From Enterococcus larvae (GTDB lineage: Bacteria > Bacillota > Bacilli > Lactobacillales > Enterococcaceae), in NCBI RefSeq assembly GCF_017830045.1, contig NZ_JAEDXU010000015.1, positions 1 through 64,000 of the forward strand: 64,000 nucleotides of DNA, written 5' to 3'. A program made the position numbers and the translations under genes. Below the pieces are notes generated by a model. The model was not told the origin of the DNA, searched no databases, and saw only the letters and a program-made list of their open reading frames with translations. Numbering within the stretch: position 1 is the stretch's first letter; each line of letters begins with the position of its first letter. This document shows positions 63,380 through 64,000 of the stretch, piece by piece.

Positions 63380-63417
63380 CAATGCTCCCCTTTTCAACCG
63401 AAGCTGCTTTTCTACTC

Positions 63418-64000
63418 TTAAGAAAATCCAATGATTTGATGGGGAACATAAGGTTCTTCCAGATACTGGATATCCTCTTCTGACAGCTTGAAGTCCACAG
63501 CAGAAACAGCTGTCTCAACATGACTAAGCTTAGTAGCTCCAATGATTGGTGCGGCTACCGGTTCTTTTTGCAGCAGCCACGCAAGTGCGATGTGCACTCT
63601 ACTTACCTGATATTTTTCTGCCAGCTCAGCTGTCCGTTCAATAATCAGACGATCCTGATCAGCAGTGTTGTCATATTTAGAACGTGCAATTTCATCTGTT
63701 TCGCCTCGTTTTGTTTGAACAGATAAATCTCTGGTCAATCTGCCGGATGCCAATGGACTGTATGGTGTAAGCGATATACCTTCTGATTTACAATATGGAA
63801 TCATTTCTCTTTCTTCTTCACGATAAATCAGATTCAGATGATTCTGCATTGAAATGAATTTTGTCCACCCATTTTTTTCAGCTACATTTTGTGCCTTCTG
63901 GAACTGCCACGCATACATTGCCGAAGCGCCAATATAACGAACCTTACCAGATTTCACTACATCATGAAGAGCTTCCATTGTTTCTTCGATTGGTGTATCG
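63418..64000 (-). CDS. aldo/keto reductase, C-terminal part (cut by window end)
   Basis: About 194 C-terminal residues; the start lies outside the window. Visible: DTPIEETMEALHDVVKSGKVRYIGAS, MQNHLNLIYREEEREM, TPYSPLASGRLT and VAAPIIGATKLSHVETAV, the AKR NAD(P)-binding features. The N-terminal catalytic Tyr is not in the window. Substrate unknown. Confidence 0.9.
   Translation of the reverse strand, partial: DTPIEETMEALHDVVKSGKVRYIGASAMYAWQFQKAQNVAEKNGWTKFISMQNHLNLIYREEEREMIPYCKSEGISLTPYSPLASGRLTRDLSVQTKRGETDEIARSKYDNTADQDRLIIERTAELAEKYQVSRVHIALAWLLQKEPVAAPIIGATKLSHVETAVSAVDFKLSEEDIQYLEEPYVPHQIIGFS

Larger units (their letters stand above)
62991..63417. other. intergenic region upstream of the GH105 gene
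   Basis: 427 bases. It contains a cre-like site and the terminator of the aldo/keto reductase gene. A plus-strand stretch at 63151-63351 is open but has no ribosome site. Nothing else recognised. Confidence 0.5.

Overview
The window looks like a chromosomal segment of a low-GC Gram-positive coccus of the order Lactobacillales, most likely an Enterococcus or close relative. This is an inference from gene content and order: asd-dapA-RNase J2, pyruvate oxidase, purEKB and purCSQLFMNHD with a PurS-dependent short PurL, riboswitch-controlled xpt-pbuX, the yunD-yutD-HAD cluster, strong AGGAGG ribosome sites and -35/-10 promoters with 17-base spacers. I see no phage, plasmid, IS transposase, CRISPR array or rRNA operon. 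It reads as core chromosome with lineage-specific small genes.

Layout. 1-6.2 kb: minus-strand genes for a water channel, a DegV lipid-binding protein with a DUF1836 partner, and a four-gene yunD-yutD-HAD-TIGR01906 operon. 6.5-8.1 kb (plus): a membrane protein with a C-terminal zinc-type domain, then ogt. 8.1-14.4 kb (minus): an AI-2E family exporter, asd-dapA-rnjB, and a ZIP metal transporter. 14.8-19.8 kb: pyruvate oxidase, CsbD, an esterase, and a radical-SAM/glycosylase-like pair behind a LexA-type box. 20-35.9 kb: purine synthesis and salvage. 36-42 kb: a glucosaminidase, a Gfo/Idh/MocA oxidoreductase, an HD phosphohydrolase and two divergent aromatic-acid-exporter-like paralogues. 42.4-44.9 kb: nfeD and a flotillin gene separated by a tandem array of structured RNA-like units. 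45.4-50.5 kb: a secreted or anchored nuclease with a SUKH-like partner, nagA, an RRNPP-type regulator and an aminotransferase. 51-55.9 kb: two tRNA-Leu genes, the SRP RNA, tadA and small membrane or protease genes. 56-64 kb: YxeA, a nucleoid-associated protein, KtrB, a methyltransferase, a small gene pair, a GH105 unsaturated glycuronyl hydrolase and a truncated aldo/keto reductase.

How the genes work together. The twelve pur genes encode all steps from PRPP to IMP plus PurB. They are split into two transcription units, each with PurBox-like sequences upstream of TTGAC(A/T)-17-TAAAAT. The xpt-pbuX pair salvages xanthine and guanine under a guanine-type riboswitch. Several catabolic or energy genes carry cre-like CcpA sites: spxB, the GH105 gene, and the nfeD/nuclease divergent region.

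Most interesting observations: (1) three near-identical 104-base units plus one diverged unit between nfeD and the flotillin gene, whose stems differ in a compensatory way while loop and linker are kept, and which embed Shine-Dalgarno sequences; (2) a LexA-type SOS box just downstream of a near-consensus promoter for the radical-SAM/UDG-like pair; (3) two 175/176-identical palindromic elements 36.5 kb apart, each between convergent genes; (4) a perfect DtxR/MntR-like palindrome upstream of the ZIP transporter; (5) a nuclease/SUKH-like pair.
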